Shown here in pieces: positions 47,808 through 56,475 of a stretch of 64,000 bases of DNA. The notes beneath the pieces are model-generated. The model did not search any database, had not been told where the DNA came from, and saw only the letters and a program-made list of their open reading frames with translations. The first letter of the stretch is position 1, and the number at the start of each line of letters is the position of its first letter. The DNA is taken from NCBI RefSeq assembly GCF_014199445.1, contig NZ_JACIJS010000007.1, positions 124,001 to 188,000 on the forward strand. The letters run 5' to 3'. The position numbers were made by a program, and so were the translations under genes. This DNA is from Rubricella aquisinus (GTDB lineage Bacteria > Pseudomonadota > Alphaproteobacteria > Rhodobacterales > Rhodobacteraceae).

Positions 47808-49244
47808 ATGTCGTTCACGCTTGCCATTGTCGGACGCCCCAATGTGGGTAAATCGACGCTGTTCAACCGCCTCGTGGGCAAAAAGCTCGCGCTGGTCGAT
47901 GACCAGCCGGGTGTGACCCGTGACCTGCGCGAAGGCGATGCACGGCTCGCCGATCTGCGCTTTACGGTGATCGACACGGCGGGTCTGGAGCAAGCCACCG
48001 ATGAGAGCCTCCAGGGCCGGATGCGCGCCCTGACGGAGCGCGCGGTCCAGATGGCCGATCTGTGCCTGTTCATCATTGACGCGCGTGTCGGCGTCACGGC
48101 GGATGACCTTGTTTTCGCGGAGATTTTGCGGCGTAAGGCCGATGGTCGTGTGCTTTTGGCCGCCAACAAGGCCGAAGGAAACGCGGGCGATGCGGGCTAT
48201 TATGAGGCGTTCAGCCTTGGCCTGGGGGAGCCGATTGCGCTCTCTGCCGAGCATGGCGAAGGGTTGGACGAGTTGCGCCACGCGCTGATGCCGTGGCATG
48301 ACCGTTTCGCGGCAGAGCGGCGGGCGGCGGAGCGGCAAGTGGCGCTCGATGCCGAAGGCGCGCCGGAAGAGCACGACCCGACCAAGCCGATGCAGATCGC
48401 CGTGATGGGCCGCCCGAATGCCGGGAAATCCACGCTGATCAACGCCATTTTGGGGGAGGATCGCCTCCTCACCGGGCCGGAGGCGGGCATTACCCGCGAT
48501 TCCATCGGGCTGAATGTCACATGGGGCGACAGGCCATTTAAGCTCTTTGACACTGCTGGTATCCGCAAAAAGGCGAAAGTGCAGGAAAAGCTCGAAAAGC
48601 TGTCTGTGTCCGACGGTTTGCGCGCGGTACGATTTGCCGAAGTGGTTATCATCCTCTTGGATGTGACGATCCCGTTTGAGACGCAGGATTTACGGCTGGC
48701 CGATCTGGCGGAGCGGGAAGGCCGCGCCGTGATTTTTGCCGTGAACAAATGGGATCTGGCGGAGGACAAGAACCAGACGCTCGCCGCGCTCAAGGAAATG
48801 CGGGACCGTCTGCTGCCGCAACTGGCGGGCGCGCCGCTTGTGACCGTGTCCGCACTGACGGGCCGGGGGCTGGAGCGGCTGCGCGAGGCGATCGTCACCA
48901 CCTATGAGATCTGGAACAAGCGGGTGTCGACCTCCCGTCTCAATGACTGGCTGATTGAACAGGTCCAGCAGCACCCACCGCCCGCACCGGGAGGGCGGCG
49001 TATCCGGCTCCGCTATATGACGCAGGCCAAGGCGCGGCCGCCGACCTTCATCGTGTTCTGTTCCAAGCCAGAGGATATGCCGACAAGCTATTCCCGCTTT
49101 TTGGTCAATGGTTTGCGGCGTGATTTCGACATGCCCGGCGTGCCGATCCGGCTGGAACTGCGCAAGCGGGAAAACCCCTTCGCGGATCGCAAGACCCATC
49201 GCGCGACCAAGCTGCGCAAGCGGCCCGGCCCGCCGCGCGACTGA
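47808..49244 (+). CDS. der: Ribosome biogenesis GTPase Der
   Basis: Double GTPase for 50S maturation, 478 residues. It has two complete G domains, G1 motifs GRPNVGKST (near residue 8) and GRPNAGKST (near residue 202), DTAGLEQ and [11 protein letters not shown] switch II regions, and NKWD as G4 in the second. A C-terminal KH-like domain ends in a basic tail. The stop abuts the stop of the convergent LysR gene. Confidence 0.97.
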   Translation: MSFTLAIVGRPNVGKSTLFNRLVGKKLALVDDQPGVTRDLREGDARLADLRFTVIDTAGLEQATDESLQGRMRALTERAVQMADLCLFIIDARVGVTADDLVFAEILRRKADGRVLLAANKAEGNAGDAGYYEAFSLGLGEPIALSAEHGEGLDELRHALMPWHDRFAAERRAAERQVALDAEGAPEEHDPTKPMQIAVMGRPNAGKSTLINAILGEDRLLTGPEAGITRDSIGLNVTWGDRPFKLFDTAGIRKKAKVQEKLEKLSVSDGLRAVRFAEVVIILLDVTIPFETQDLRLADLAEREGRAVIFAVNKWDLAEDKNQTLAALKEMRDRLLPQLAGAPLVTVSALTGRGLERLREAIVTTYEIWNKRVSTSRLNDWLIEQVQQHPPPAPGGRRIRLRYMTQAKARPPTFIVFCSKPEDMPTSYSRFLVNGLRRDFDMPGVPIRLELRKRENPFADRKTHRATKLRKRPGPPRD

Positions 49245-50042
49245 TCATTTTAGCATCAAGGCGGCCAGCCAATCGGCAACCGCGCGCATCCGCTCAAGTT
49301 GCGCAAGGTCAGGATGCATCAGAAGCCAAACATCCCGCGTCACAGGGCACGGGGCGCTTGGCTGCATCCCGTTGGGTGCCAGGATGTCGGGCAAAATGCT
49401 CCGGCCCAGCCCGGCGGAGATCGCCGCCGACAGCGATGCTGCGTCTGTCACCCGCACGGGTGCGGACGGCCCGGCCTGATCTGCCAGCCATCGCGCCTGC
49501 GGGAGTGCGGATTGCGCCGGGCCATATCTGATCCATGGCGCGGCCTTCGGGCCATAGACCGAATAGCGCAGCACGCCGATGCGCCGCGCCTTCACATCCG
49601 GTTCGACCCGGGGGCGGGCAAGGCGCAGCGCGATATCAGCCTCTCCCCGCATCAACGCGAAATCCCGCGCGCCGGGCAGCAGGCTGATCTCAAGGCCGGG
49701 ATGCGCGGCCAGAAACTCTGGCAAGGCTGGCAGGATCAGGCCAGTGATCAGCGCCGAAACGGCTGTGAGCGAAACGGGCCCATGCCGCGTGGCCGCAACC
49801 GACGAGGACGCGCGTGTGATCGCCGCCTCCGCCTCCATCGCGCATGTCAAAAGCGGTGCTGCGGCGTCGCACAGACGCAACCGTCCGTCGATGCGCGCGA
49901 ATACTGGCGCGCCAAGGTGATCGGACAGGCGCGCGATCCGGCGCGCGACGGTTGTTTCGTTGACGCCCAACTGCGCCGCCGCGCCCGAAAAACTGCCCGC
50001 GCGCTCCACAGCGAGGAGGGCTGGAAGATCGCTCCAATTCAT
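49245..50042 (-). CDS. LysR-family transcriptional regulator
   Basis: Predicted 265-residue LTTR. The helix-turn-helix is LLAVERAGSFSGAAAQLGVN followed by ETTVARRIARLSDHLGAPVF. The effector domain is somewhat short. Starts at ATG 50042, ATG 50051 and GTG 50057 are all possible; none has an ideal Shine-Dalgarno. It is divergent from the YciI gene across about 100 bp, a possible target. Confidence 0.88.
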   Translation of the reverse strand: MNWSDLPALLAVERAGSFSGAAAQLGVNETTVARRIARLSDHLGAPVFARIDGRLRLCDAAAPLLTCAMEAEAAITRASSSVAATRHGPVSLTAVSALITGLILPALPEFLAAHPGLEISLLPGARDFALMRGEADIALRLARPRVEPDVKARRIGVLRYSVYGPKAAPWIRYGPAQSALPQARWLADQAGPSAPVRVTDAASLSAAISAGLGRSILPDILAPNGMQPSAPCPVTRDVWLLMHPDLAQLERMRAVADWLAALMLK

Positions 50043-50141
50043 GTCCCGCATTTCCACCAGAACCTCCTGCGTTATTGCCGGATCGGTTAGGTGATTTTGC
50101 AGGGTAAACTGGCTCAGGTCGAACCAAATCGGGAGAGAGTG

Positions 50142-50432
50142 ATGAAATTCGCGGTGCTATTTGAGGATAACGAGGCCCATGCCAATCAGCGCGCGCAGCA
50201 TATGCAGGCGCATCTGGCGTTTCTGGAGGCGAATGCGGACCGGATTGAGGCCGCAGGCCCGCTCAAGGCGCAGGGTGCGGGGGCCGGCGGCCTGTGGCTG
50301 GTGGAGGCGAAGACAGCCGCTGCCGTGCAACAGCTTGTCGAATCCGACCCGTTCTGGCCGACGGGCCTGCGCAAATCGGTTCGGGTGCTGGAATGGGTGC
50401 AGGTATTCCGCGACGGGGCGCGCCGGATTTAG
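50142..50432 (+). CDS. YciI-family protein
   Basis: Predicted 96-residue ferredoxin-fold protein of the YciI family, with MKFAVLFED and the conserved HLAFLEANADRIEAAGPL and SDPFWPTGL segments. The family includes dehydrochlorinase-like and stand-alone proteins of uncertain function. ATG 50142 is preceded by GGGAGAG. Its stop codon overlaps that of the convergent SDR gene. Confidence 0.88.
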   Translation: MKFAVLFEDNEAHANQRAQHMQAHLAFLEANADRIEAAGPLKAQGAGAGGLWLVEAKTAAAVQQLVESDPFWPTGLRKSVRVLEWVQVFRDGARRI

Positions 50433-51091
50433 GAGAGGCGATCCACCAGCGCCTTTGCCGCAACGGGCAGGGGCGTCAGGGTTTCACGATCCTCACCGGG
50501 GAAGAAACGGGCGCGGTGCGCGGTGGGCAACGGCGGCGGGGTGTGGAGGATAACCTCCGGCCCGGTATTGATGCTCTCAGCCTGCCAGGATTGCATCATC
50601 GCGCGCTGGGCCGCTTTCATCGCGCCAAAGCCCGCCTGAAGCGGCTTGCCCGCGACATCCTCGTCGATGAACACAGCGCGGCCATTGGGGGCCGCGCGCA
50701 GCAAAGGCTCGATCATCGTGATCGCGCGCTGAAGGGCGACGTAATTGATCGCGGTGCCCTTGGTCAGGTCTTTCTTCTGGACATGGGCGGCGGGGGTCAG
50801 CGGTGGCGTGTGCACAGCCGTATGGACCCAAAGGTCAGCCTTGCCCCAGCGGTCAAAGATCGCGCGGCCCATCCGCGCCAGCCCCTCATCGTCGGTGATG
50901 TCGAGCGGCACCAACGTGCAGGATCCCGGAAGGCTGTCCACCTTATCGGCCAGCTCCTCAAGCCCACCCACCGTGCGCGCCACGGCGACCACATGCGCCC
51001 CGCGTGAGGCCAATTCGACAGCGACGGCATGACCGAACCCGCGCGATGCGCCGGTCACGATGGCAATCTGATCTTTGAACGTATTTTCCAT
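50429..51091 (-). CDS. SDR-family protein lacking the catalytic Ser and Tyr
   Basis: Predicted 220-residue short-chain dehydrogenase-fold protein. The Rossmann motif TGASRGFG (13-20) and DITD (64-67) for dinucleotide binding are present. The usual NNAG is replaced by HTAV, the catalytic Ser region reads VFIDED, and the YxxxK motif reads F155-GAM-K159. The catalytic Tyr is therefore Phe, so normal oxidoreductase chemistry is doubtful. ATG 51091 gives the normal N-terminus; longer starts are in the bioY upstream region. It is divergent from bioY. Confidence 0.85.
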   Translation of the reverse strand: MENTFKDQIAIVTGASRGFGHAVAVELASRGAHVVAVARTVGGLEELADKVDSLPGSCTLVPLDITDDEGLARMGRAIFDRWGKADLWVHTAVHTPPLTPAAHVQKKDLTKGTAINYVALQRAITMIEPLLRAAPNGRAVFIDEDVAGKPLQAGFGAMKAAQRAMMQSWQAESINTGPEVILHTPPPLPTAHRARFFPGEDRETLTPLPVAAKALVDRLS

Positions 51092-51150
51092 GGGCCGTCT
51101 TTTGACAATAGAGCGCGCGCCACGCAAGGGGAATGTCTGTCCCGCTTGAC

Positions 51151-51166
51151 ATATTGCACTGCGGCA
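51151..51166. promoter_or_regulatory. TGCA/GCGGCA-rich element in the bioY promoter region
   Basis: ATATTGCACTGCGGCA lies 45 bp upstream of the bioY start, next to a TTGACA-like hexamer at 51146-51151. It resembles PhaR operators of Rhodobacterales (TTGCACTGC-type) by eye. No BioR-type TTATnnATAA site is seen in this gap. Confidence 0.25.
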
Positions 51167-51210
51167 CGGCACAACGGAGCGAGTTTCAAAACGAAGGCGA
51201 GGAATGCCCT

Positions 51211-51813
51211 ATGACACATGAAATGACAGTTTCTCAGGCGGTTTGGCGGTCTGAAAGCGTGCTGCGCAAGGTTGCGCTGGTGCTGGCGGGATCGTGGGTC
51301 GTTGCGATTGCGGCGCAAGTCAGCATTCCGCTTCAGCCGGTGCCGCTGTCTCTTCAGACATTGGCGATCCTGATGGTTGGTTTCACGCTTGGCAGCCGCC
51401 TCGGTGCTGCAGCGCTGATCGCGTATCTCGCACAGGGGGCGATGGGCCTGCCGGTGTTCGCGAACGGGATGAACGGCATTGCCTTCTTTGGCCCGACGGC
51501 GGGTTTCCTCGTTGGCTTCGTTGGCATGGCGTGGCTTGCGGGCCTTGCGGCTGAGCGTGGGCTAGCGAAGGGCATGATCGGCACGGCGATTTCCGCGCTC
51601 GTGATCTCTGCCCTGCTCTATATCCCCGGTGTTGCATGGCCGATGGCCGTGGCCGGTGCGGCAGGGATTGAAGCGGGCTGGGTCGGCCTGTCGGCAAGCT
51701 CTGTCTGGGCCGGGTTCGTGGCACCCTTCCTGATGGGCGATGCGATCAAGGCGGTGCTCGCAGCACTTCTCGTGTCCGGTGCATGGGCAGCGATCAAGGC
51801 GCGTCGTACCTGA
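51211..51813 (+). CDS. bioY: Biotin ECF transporter S component BioY
   Basis: Substrate-binding membrane protein for biotin uptake, 200 residues with about six helices and the signature segments PLQPVPLSLQTLAILMVGFT and GAAALIAYLAQGAMGLPVFA. ATG 51211 has GCGAGGA seven bases upstream. No bioM/bioN ATPase or T component is adjacent, so it may act as a solitary BioY or share a distant module. It is closed by an intrinsic terminator. Confidence 0.95.
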   Translation: MTHEMTVSQAVWRSESVLRKVALVLAGSWVVAIAAQVSIPLQPVPLSLQTLAILMVGFTLGSRLGAAALIAYLAQGAMGLPVFANGMNGIAFFGPTAGFLVGFVGMAWLAGLAAERGLAKGMIGTAISALVISALLYIPGVAWPMAVAGAAGIEAGWVGLSASSVWAGFVAPFLMGDAIKAVLAALLVSGAWAAIKARRT

Positions 51814-51840
51814 TCGGACCAACGACTGAAATGAGAGCGC

Positions 51841-51869
51841 CGCCGCCTGAGAAGGGGGCGGCGTTTTCT
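51841..51869 (+). terminator. Intrinsic terminator after bioY
   Basis: A 7-bp GC stem (CGCCGCC and GGCGGCG) with a 9-nt loop and TTTTCT tail. It lies 27 bp after the bioY stop and ends at the convergent DUF1284 stop. Confidence 0.8.
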
Positions 51870-52284
51870 ATTGGGCGTGCAGACGGGCGAGCGCGTCCTC
51901 GCACATGCCAAAAGGCTCCCATTGGCAGCCCTGGCAGAGTGTTTTGAGGCTTCCGGGCGGCACATTGGCGCGGATGCGGTCCTGCGCCTCCCCCCATGTC
52001 AATCGATCCCCAGCATGCAATGACAGAGCCGCTGCATGCGCCGTGTCGAGCGCGGTTATCTTGGGCTGTGACACGCACAGACTGCCGATCCGTTTGGGGC
52101 AGGGGGTGCAGATATCGTCCGTTGCGGCGACGACCTCGATCACCTGATCCGCGCCACCCTCAGCGCGCAGCCGCCCCATGACGATGGCGGACATATTGGC
52201 GGTGAAGGCATCGGAATATCCCTTCCCCTCAAAGCCGAGAGAGCAAAGGAAATGATGCGGTCGGTATCGGATCGGGTCAGGCAT
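51868..52284 (-). CDS. DUF1284 Cys-rich protein
   Basis: Predicted 138-residue protein of the DUF1284 family. It begins PIRYRPHHFLCSLGFEGKGY and contains clustered Cys residues (CTPCPKRIGSLC and CQGCQWEPFGMC) that could bind an iron-sulfur cluster or zinc. The function is unknown. ATG 52284 lies inside the end of purF (8-bp overlap), so it is expressed after purF on the same transcript. Co-occurrence with Fe-S PurF may be meaningful or incidental. Confidence 0.82.
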   Translation of the reverse strand: MPDPIRYRPHHFLCSLGFEGKGYSDAFTANMSAIVMGRLRAEGGADQVIEVVAATDDICTPCPKRIGSLCVSQPKITALDTAHAAALSLHAGDRLTWGEAQDRIRANVPPGSLKTLCQGCQWEPFGMCEDALARLHAQ

Positions 52285-53743
52285 TCTCGCGCAGTTTGAT
52301 GCGGCCCTTGGCGACCATATCGGAGGGTTTGACGGGATAATCGCCAGAGAAGCAGGCGTCGCAATATTGCGGCTCTTTCGCGCGACCCTTCTCGCCCGTG
52401 GCACGGTAAAGCCCATCCAACGAGATGAATTTGAGGCTATCAACGCCCAGATGCGCGCACATCTGATCCTCGGTCATGGTGGCGGCGAGCAGGTTTTCGC
52501 GGTCGGGCGTATCGACACCGTAAAAACAGGGCCATTGCGTCGGCGGAGAGGCGATGCGGAAATGCACCTCCGCCGCCCCGGCATCAAGGATCATTTCCTT
52601 GATCTTGCGGGAGGTGGTGCCGCGCACGACCGAATCGTCCACAAGGATCACCCGCTTGCCCCGGATCAGGGCGCGGTTCACGTTGAGCTTGAGCCGGACA
52701 CCCATGTTGCGGATTTCTGTCGTCGGCTCGATGAAGGTGCGGCCCATATATTGGTTGCGGATGATGCCCATGGCGTAGGGAATGCCGCTTTCCTGGCTGT
52801 AGCCAATGGCCGCCGGAGTGCCGCTGTCGGGCACGGGGCAGACAAGATCCGCGTCAACGGGCGCTTCCCGCGCCAGTTCCACACCGATCTGGCGGCGGGT
52901 TTCATAGACGGAGCGGCCACCGATCATGCTGTCGGGGCGAGAGAAATACACATGCTCGAACACGCAGAATTTCGGCTTTGCCTTGTCGAAGGGATGGGAG
53001 GATTCGATGCCGCCTTCGGTACAGATGACCATTTCGCCCGGCTCAATCTCCCGCACGTATTCCGCGCCGATAATGTCGAGCGCACAGGTTTCCGAGGCGA
53101 GCACCCAGCCTTTTTCCCCGACCTTGCCCAGCATCAGCGGGCGCACGCCGCGCGGATCACGCACGCCGATCAGCTTGGTCCGGGTCATCGCGATGACGGA
53201 GAACGCGCCTTCAACAAGGCGCAGCGCGTCCTTCATCCGCTCGGGGATGGAGCGGGCCATGGAGCGGGCCATCAGATGGATGATGCATTCGGTGTCGGAG
53301 GAGGACTGAAAGATCGACCCACGCTCGATCAGGCTCTCCTTGAGCGCATCAGCGTTGGTCAAGTTGCCGTTATGCGCAATCGCGCAGCCGCCCATGGCAA
53401 ACTCCGCAAACAGGGGCTGCACGTCGCGGATCGCGGCACCTTTGCTGCCCGAGGTGGAATAGCGGACATGGCCGCAGGCGATCTTACCGGGTAACTGCGC
53501 CATCACCGACGGGTTGGTGAAATTATCGCGGACATAGCCAAAACGGCGGACAGAGCTGAAGCCCGGCTCCGGCTGGTAGGACACGATCCCGCCCGCTTCC
53601 TGCCCGCGATGCTGGAGTGCGTGAAGCCCAAGGGCCACGAAATTGGCTGCATCCGGCATGCCAATGGCACCAAAAATGCCGCATTCCTCCCGCAGTTTAT
53701 CGTCGTCGAATGGGTGGCTCAGAAAAGTCGGCTCACGGTCCAT
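52277..53743 (-). CDS. purF: Amidophosphoribosyltransferase
   Basis: First committed enzyme of purine synthesis, transferring glutamine-derived ammonia to PRPP, 488 residues. A short propeptide precedes the nucleophile Cys of ECGIFGAIG, as in the Bacillus-type enzyme. The four cluster Cys positions are all present: FCVFEHVYFSRPDS, PCFYGVD and YCDACF, so an oxygen-sensitive 4Fe-4S form is likely. The PRPP loop is VILVDDSVVRGTTS. GGGAGA precedes ATG 53743. It overlaps the DUF1284 gene and lies 120 bp after cvpA. Confidence 0.97.
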   Translation of the reverse strand: MDREPTFLSHPFDDDKLREECGIFGAIGMPDAANFVALGLHALQHRGQEAGGIVSYQPEPGFSSVRRFGYVRDNFTNPSVMAQLPGKIACGHVRYSTSGSKGAAIRDVQPLFAEFAMGGCAIAHNGNLTNADALKESLIERGSIFQSSSDTECIIHLMARSMARSIPERMKDALRLVEGAFSVIAMTRTKLIGVRDPRGVRPLMLGKVGEKGWVLASETCALDIIGAEYVREIEPGEMVICTEGGIESSHPFDKAKPKFCVFEHVYFSRPDSMIGGRSVYETRRQIGVELAREAPVDADLVCPVPDSGTPAAIGYSQESGIPYAMGIIRNQYMGRTFIEPTTEIRNMGVRLKLNVNRALIRGKRVILVDDSVVRGTTSRKIKEMILDAGAAEVHFRIASPPTQWPCFYGVDTPDRENLLAATMTEDQMCAHLGVDSLKFISLDGLYRATGEKGRAKEPQYCDACFSGDYPVKPSDMVAKGRIKLRENA

Positions 53744-53863
53744 CAGAATCTCCCATGGGCGATATATGCGGTGATGCGCTGCCTTATACGCAGGGCAGCC
53801 CGGTCTGTCATTAGCTTGTCATGTCGCAAGCGCGTGAGTGCGGCGAAATTGCCACCGTGCAGC

Positions 53864-54418
53864 TCACTGAGCGCAACGGCCGGTGAGTTGCTCATACCGG
53901 TCGGTGATGCCGCTGGGGATCTCCGTCGGGATCATGTCGCGGATCGCCTGCGTCGCATCGGCAAGGAACACGCGGGAGGCCGCGTCATCCACCATGATGA
54001 CACCTTCGCCGCCCGTGACCTGATCGTAGATGATGAACCCAACCGCCACGATCAAAACACCGCGGACAATCCCAAAGAGAAAGCCAAAGCCGCTGTCGAT
54101 TGGCCCGATGGCCGAGCTTTGCACCGCCTGCGCAAACAGGGGCGTGAAAAAGGACATCAGGATCAGCGCCACCGCGAACACTGCGGAGAATGCCGCGAGG
54201 ATCGACAACTGACAGGACGTGCCGATGATATCGCGCAGCACGGGCAATTCGCGGATGATCGGATCGACCGTGGGGGCAAAGGTAAAGGCAGCAATGCCCG
54301 CAATCACCCACCCCGCAATCGCCAAGACTTCGCGCACCAAGCCACGGGAATAGGCCAACAGCCCCGACACGAGGATAATGAGGACCACACCTGCGTCGAT
54401 CAGTGTAAACCCGTCCAT
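53864..54418 (-). CDS. CvpA-family membrane protein
   Basis: Predicted 184-residue inner-membrane protein with four helices and the CvpA core (DAGVVLIILVSGLLAYSRGL, VREVLAIAGWV). CvpA is historically linked to colicin V production and is commonly placed beside purF, as here. Its molecular activity is not settled. It starts at ATG 54418, 20 bp after radA on the same strand, so radA-cvpA-purF may form one transcript. Confidence 0.9.
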   Translation of the reverse strand: MDGFTLIDAGVVLIILVSGLLAYSRGLVREVLAIAGWVIAGIAAFTFAPTVDPIIRELPVLRDIIGTSCQLSILAAFSAVFAVALILMSFFTPLFAQAVQSSAIGPIDSGFGFLFGIVRGVLIVAVGFIIYDQVTGGEGVIMVDDAASRVFLADATQAIRDMIPTEIPSGITDRYEQLTGRCAQ

Positions 54419-54438
54419 GGGTGATCCTTCCGTCCTGT

Positions 54439-55821
54439 TTAGTCTTTATTCAGCGATGGGCTTCCAAAGACGCTTTCCACGAAGGAGGGCAGATCGTCAA
54501 GGTTTTCCACGGAAATTCCGCCCGTATCGCGTGAACCGGGCAGGCGGGGCGCCCATGCGCGGGTAAAGCCGAGCTTGGCCGATTCCTTGAGCCGTGCATC
54601 GGGTTGCGCGACGGGTCGCAGCGCCCCGGACAGGCTGATTTCCCCAAAAAGAACAGCATCGGCGGGCAGCGCGATATCTTCGCGCGCGGACAGGAGTGCT
54701 GCCGCCACGGCAAGATCAGCCGCAGGCTCGCTGATCCGCATCCCACCCGCGATGTTGAGATAGACGTCATTGCCGGTGAAGGTGATGCCCGCGCGCGCCT
54801 CAAGCACGGCAAGGATCATCGCAAGGCGGCTGCTGTCCCAGCCCACGACAGTACGCCGGGGGGTGGCGAGCGGGGAGGGCGCGACCAGCGCTTGAATTTC
54901 AACGAGCAGGGGGCGCGTTCCTTCGATCCCCGCAAACACGACAGAGCCGGAGGCGGGCCGGTCCCGCTCCCCCAAAAATAGGGCGGAGGGGTTCGAGACC
55001 TCAGACAGGCCCATGCCCGTCATCTCGAACACGCCGATCTCATCTGCGGGGCCGAAGCGGTTTTTCACTGCGCGCAGGATGCGGAATTGATGCCCGCGTT
55101 CGCCTTCGAAATAGAGGACGGTATCGACCATATGCTCCACCACGCGGGGGCCCGCGATCTGCCCGTCTTTTGTAACATGGCCGACAAGGATGATCGCGAT
55201 CCCGCGTTTCTTGGCAAAGGCCGTCAACTCATGCGCCGCCGCCCGCACCTGAGAAACGGAGCCGGGCGCGCTGTCCACATGATCCGCCCACATGGTCTGG
55301 ATCGAGTCGATGATGGCAAGTGCGGGGCGTTCCGCCTCCAGCGTGGTGAGGATATCGCGCAGGTTCGTCTCCGCCCCGAGTTGCACGGCGGCATCCGAAA
55401 GGCCAAGGCGCTGCGCGCGCATCCTGATCTGGCTCGCCGCTTCCTCTCCGGAGATATAGAGCGCCGATTGCCCGCGCCGGGCAAAGGCGGCGGCGGCTTG
55501 TAACAGAAGCGTCGATTTCCCGATGCCGGGATCGCCGCCGACCAGCGTGGCCGAGGCAGGCACCAGTCCGCCGCCCAACACGCGGTCAAATTCCGCGATC
55601 CCCGAGAGGCTGCGCGTCAGGGGCTTGTCCGTCTCCGTGAGGGAGGAGAGCGCCACCGTGCGGCCCTTGGCCTTTCCGAGGCTTTTGGAGGCGGGACCGG
55701 TGGAGAGCGGCGTGTCCTCATGGATCGAATTCCACGCGCCACAGGCATCGCATTGCCCAGCCCATTTGCGGTGAACGGCGCCGCAGGCATTGCAGGAAAA
55801 GGATGCGCTTTGTTTTGCCAT
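54439..55821 (-). CDS. radA: DNA repair protein RadA
   Basis: RecA-like branch-migration ATPase, 460 residues. It has an N-terminal C4 zinc finger (CNACGAVHRKWAGQCDACG), Walker A GGDPGIGKST, the RadA-specific KNRFG motif (VKNRFGPADEIGVFEM) and a C-terminal Lon-like P domain. ATG 55821 (MAKQSASFSC) is the family start. It is separated from the small membrane protein gene upstream by 7 bp. Confidence 0.96.
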   Translation of the reverse strand: MAKQSASFSCNACGAVHRKWAGQCDACGAWNSIHEDTPLSTGPASKSLGKAKGRTVALSSLTETDKPLTRSLSGIAEFDRVLGGGLVPASATLVGGDPGIGKSTLLLQAAAAFARRGQSALYISGEEAASQIRMRAQRLGLSDAAVQLGAETNLRDILTTLEAERPALAIIDSIQTMWADHVDSAPGSVSQVRAAAHELTAFAKKRGIAIILVGHVTKDGQIAGPRVVEHMVDTVLYFEGERGHQFRILRAVKNRFGPADEIGVFEMTGMGLSEVSNPSALFLGERDRPASGSVVFAGIEGTRPLLVEIQALVAPSPLATPRRTVVGWDSSRLAMILAVLEARAGITFTGNDVYLNIAGGMRISEPAADLAVAAALLSAREDIALPADAVLFGEISLSGALRPVAQPDARLKESAKLGFTRAWAPRLPGSRDTGGISVENLDDLPSFVESVFGSPSLNKD

Positions 55822-55828
55822 GATCCCC

Positions 55829-56140
55829 TCAGCTAAACGGCAGGCCCGCGACAAGCGCAAGGCCAAGGATGGCTTGCGCCAAAGGCAGAAGCTTGTTCCA
55901 GCGCTCCTCAATCAGCACGCCGTAAAGCCCCGCGATGATCAGCGCGATGCCGATCACGGTCGCGATGACGGGCCACATCAGGCTCACACTGGCCATGCCC
56001 GCGAGCGTGAGGACCAAGAGCACCATATGGGCATATCTGAGCCGCCCTGTTTTGAGATAGCTTTGCGCGGCCGACCAGATTGCGGCTCCAAACACCGCCG
56101 CCCCGATGATGATCCCGATGGCTGCTTGGATCAGGATCAT
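55829..56140 (-). CDS. Small membrane protein of unknown function (mlaFE-linked, second)
   Basis: Predicted 103-residue protein with about four hydrophobic helices (AAIGIIIGAAVFGAAIW, YAHMVLLVLTLAGMASV, and two C-terminal). I do not recognise a family. ATG 56140 overlaps the stop of the preceding gene (ATGA). It sits between mlaF and radA and is probably translated as part of the mlaE-mlaF run. A role in envelope lipid handling is inference from position only. Confidence 0.75.
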   Translation of the reverse strand: MILIQAAIGIIIGAAVFGAAIWSAAQSYLKTGRLRYAHMVLLVLTLAGMASVSLMWPVIATVIGIALIIAGLYGVLIEERWNKLLPLAQAILGLALVAGLPFS

Positions 56141-56475
56141 ACGCTGCGCACGGCAACCGCAGTGATGACCATCGCAAGCCAGATCCACATCACCCAATCA
56201 ATCCGGCGGTCGGGTGATTTGTCCATGATCGCGGAGAGCGTATAGGCCCCGAGGCCAAAGCTGATCGCGAAGGACATCAAAAGGAATGCGTTGGGCAAAA
56301 TGCCAGTGAAATAGAGGAACGCGCCGATCAGTGCTATGACACCAGCGGCGATTTGCACCTGACCCAAGAGCTTTACCGGGCCTTCGCGCTTGAGCATCCG
56401 AAACACGCCGACGGCCAAAAGCGGGATGGGGAGCGTGGCAAATCCGAGGATGCCAAAGAAAAGCGCTGGGGTCAT
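56137..56475 (-). CDS. Small membrane protein of unknown function (mlaFE-linked, first)
   Basis: Predicted 112-residue protein with three to four helices (FFGILGFATLPIPLLAVGVF, GVIALIGAFLYFTGILP, AFLLMSFAISFGLGAYTL). I do not recognise a family. ATG 56475 overlaps the mlaF stop by 4 bp and its own stop overlaps the next small gene by 4 bp, so four genes from mlaE onward are chained by ATGA junctions. Confidence 0.75.
   Translation of the reverse strand: MTPALFFGILGFATLPIPLLAVGVFRMLKREGPVKLLGQVQIAAGVIALIGAFLYFTGILPNAFLLMSFAISFGLGAYTLSAIMDKSPDRRIDWVMWIWLAMVITAVAVRSV

Noticed and set aside
53778-53799. Hairpin GCTGCC/GGCAGC between cvpA and purF as a terminator or purine riboswitch
   Set aside because: Only a 6-bp stem with no T tract and no riboswitch consensus; could be chance.
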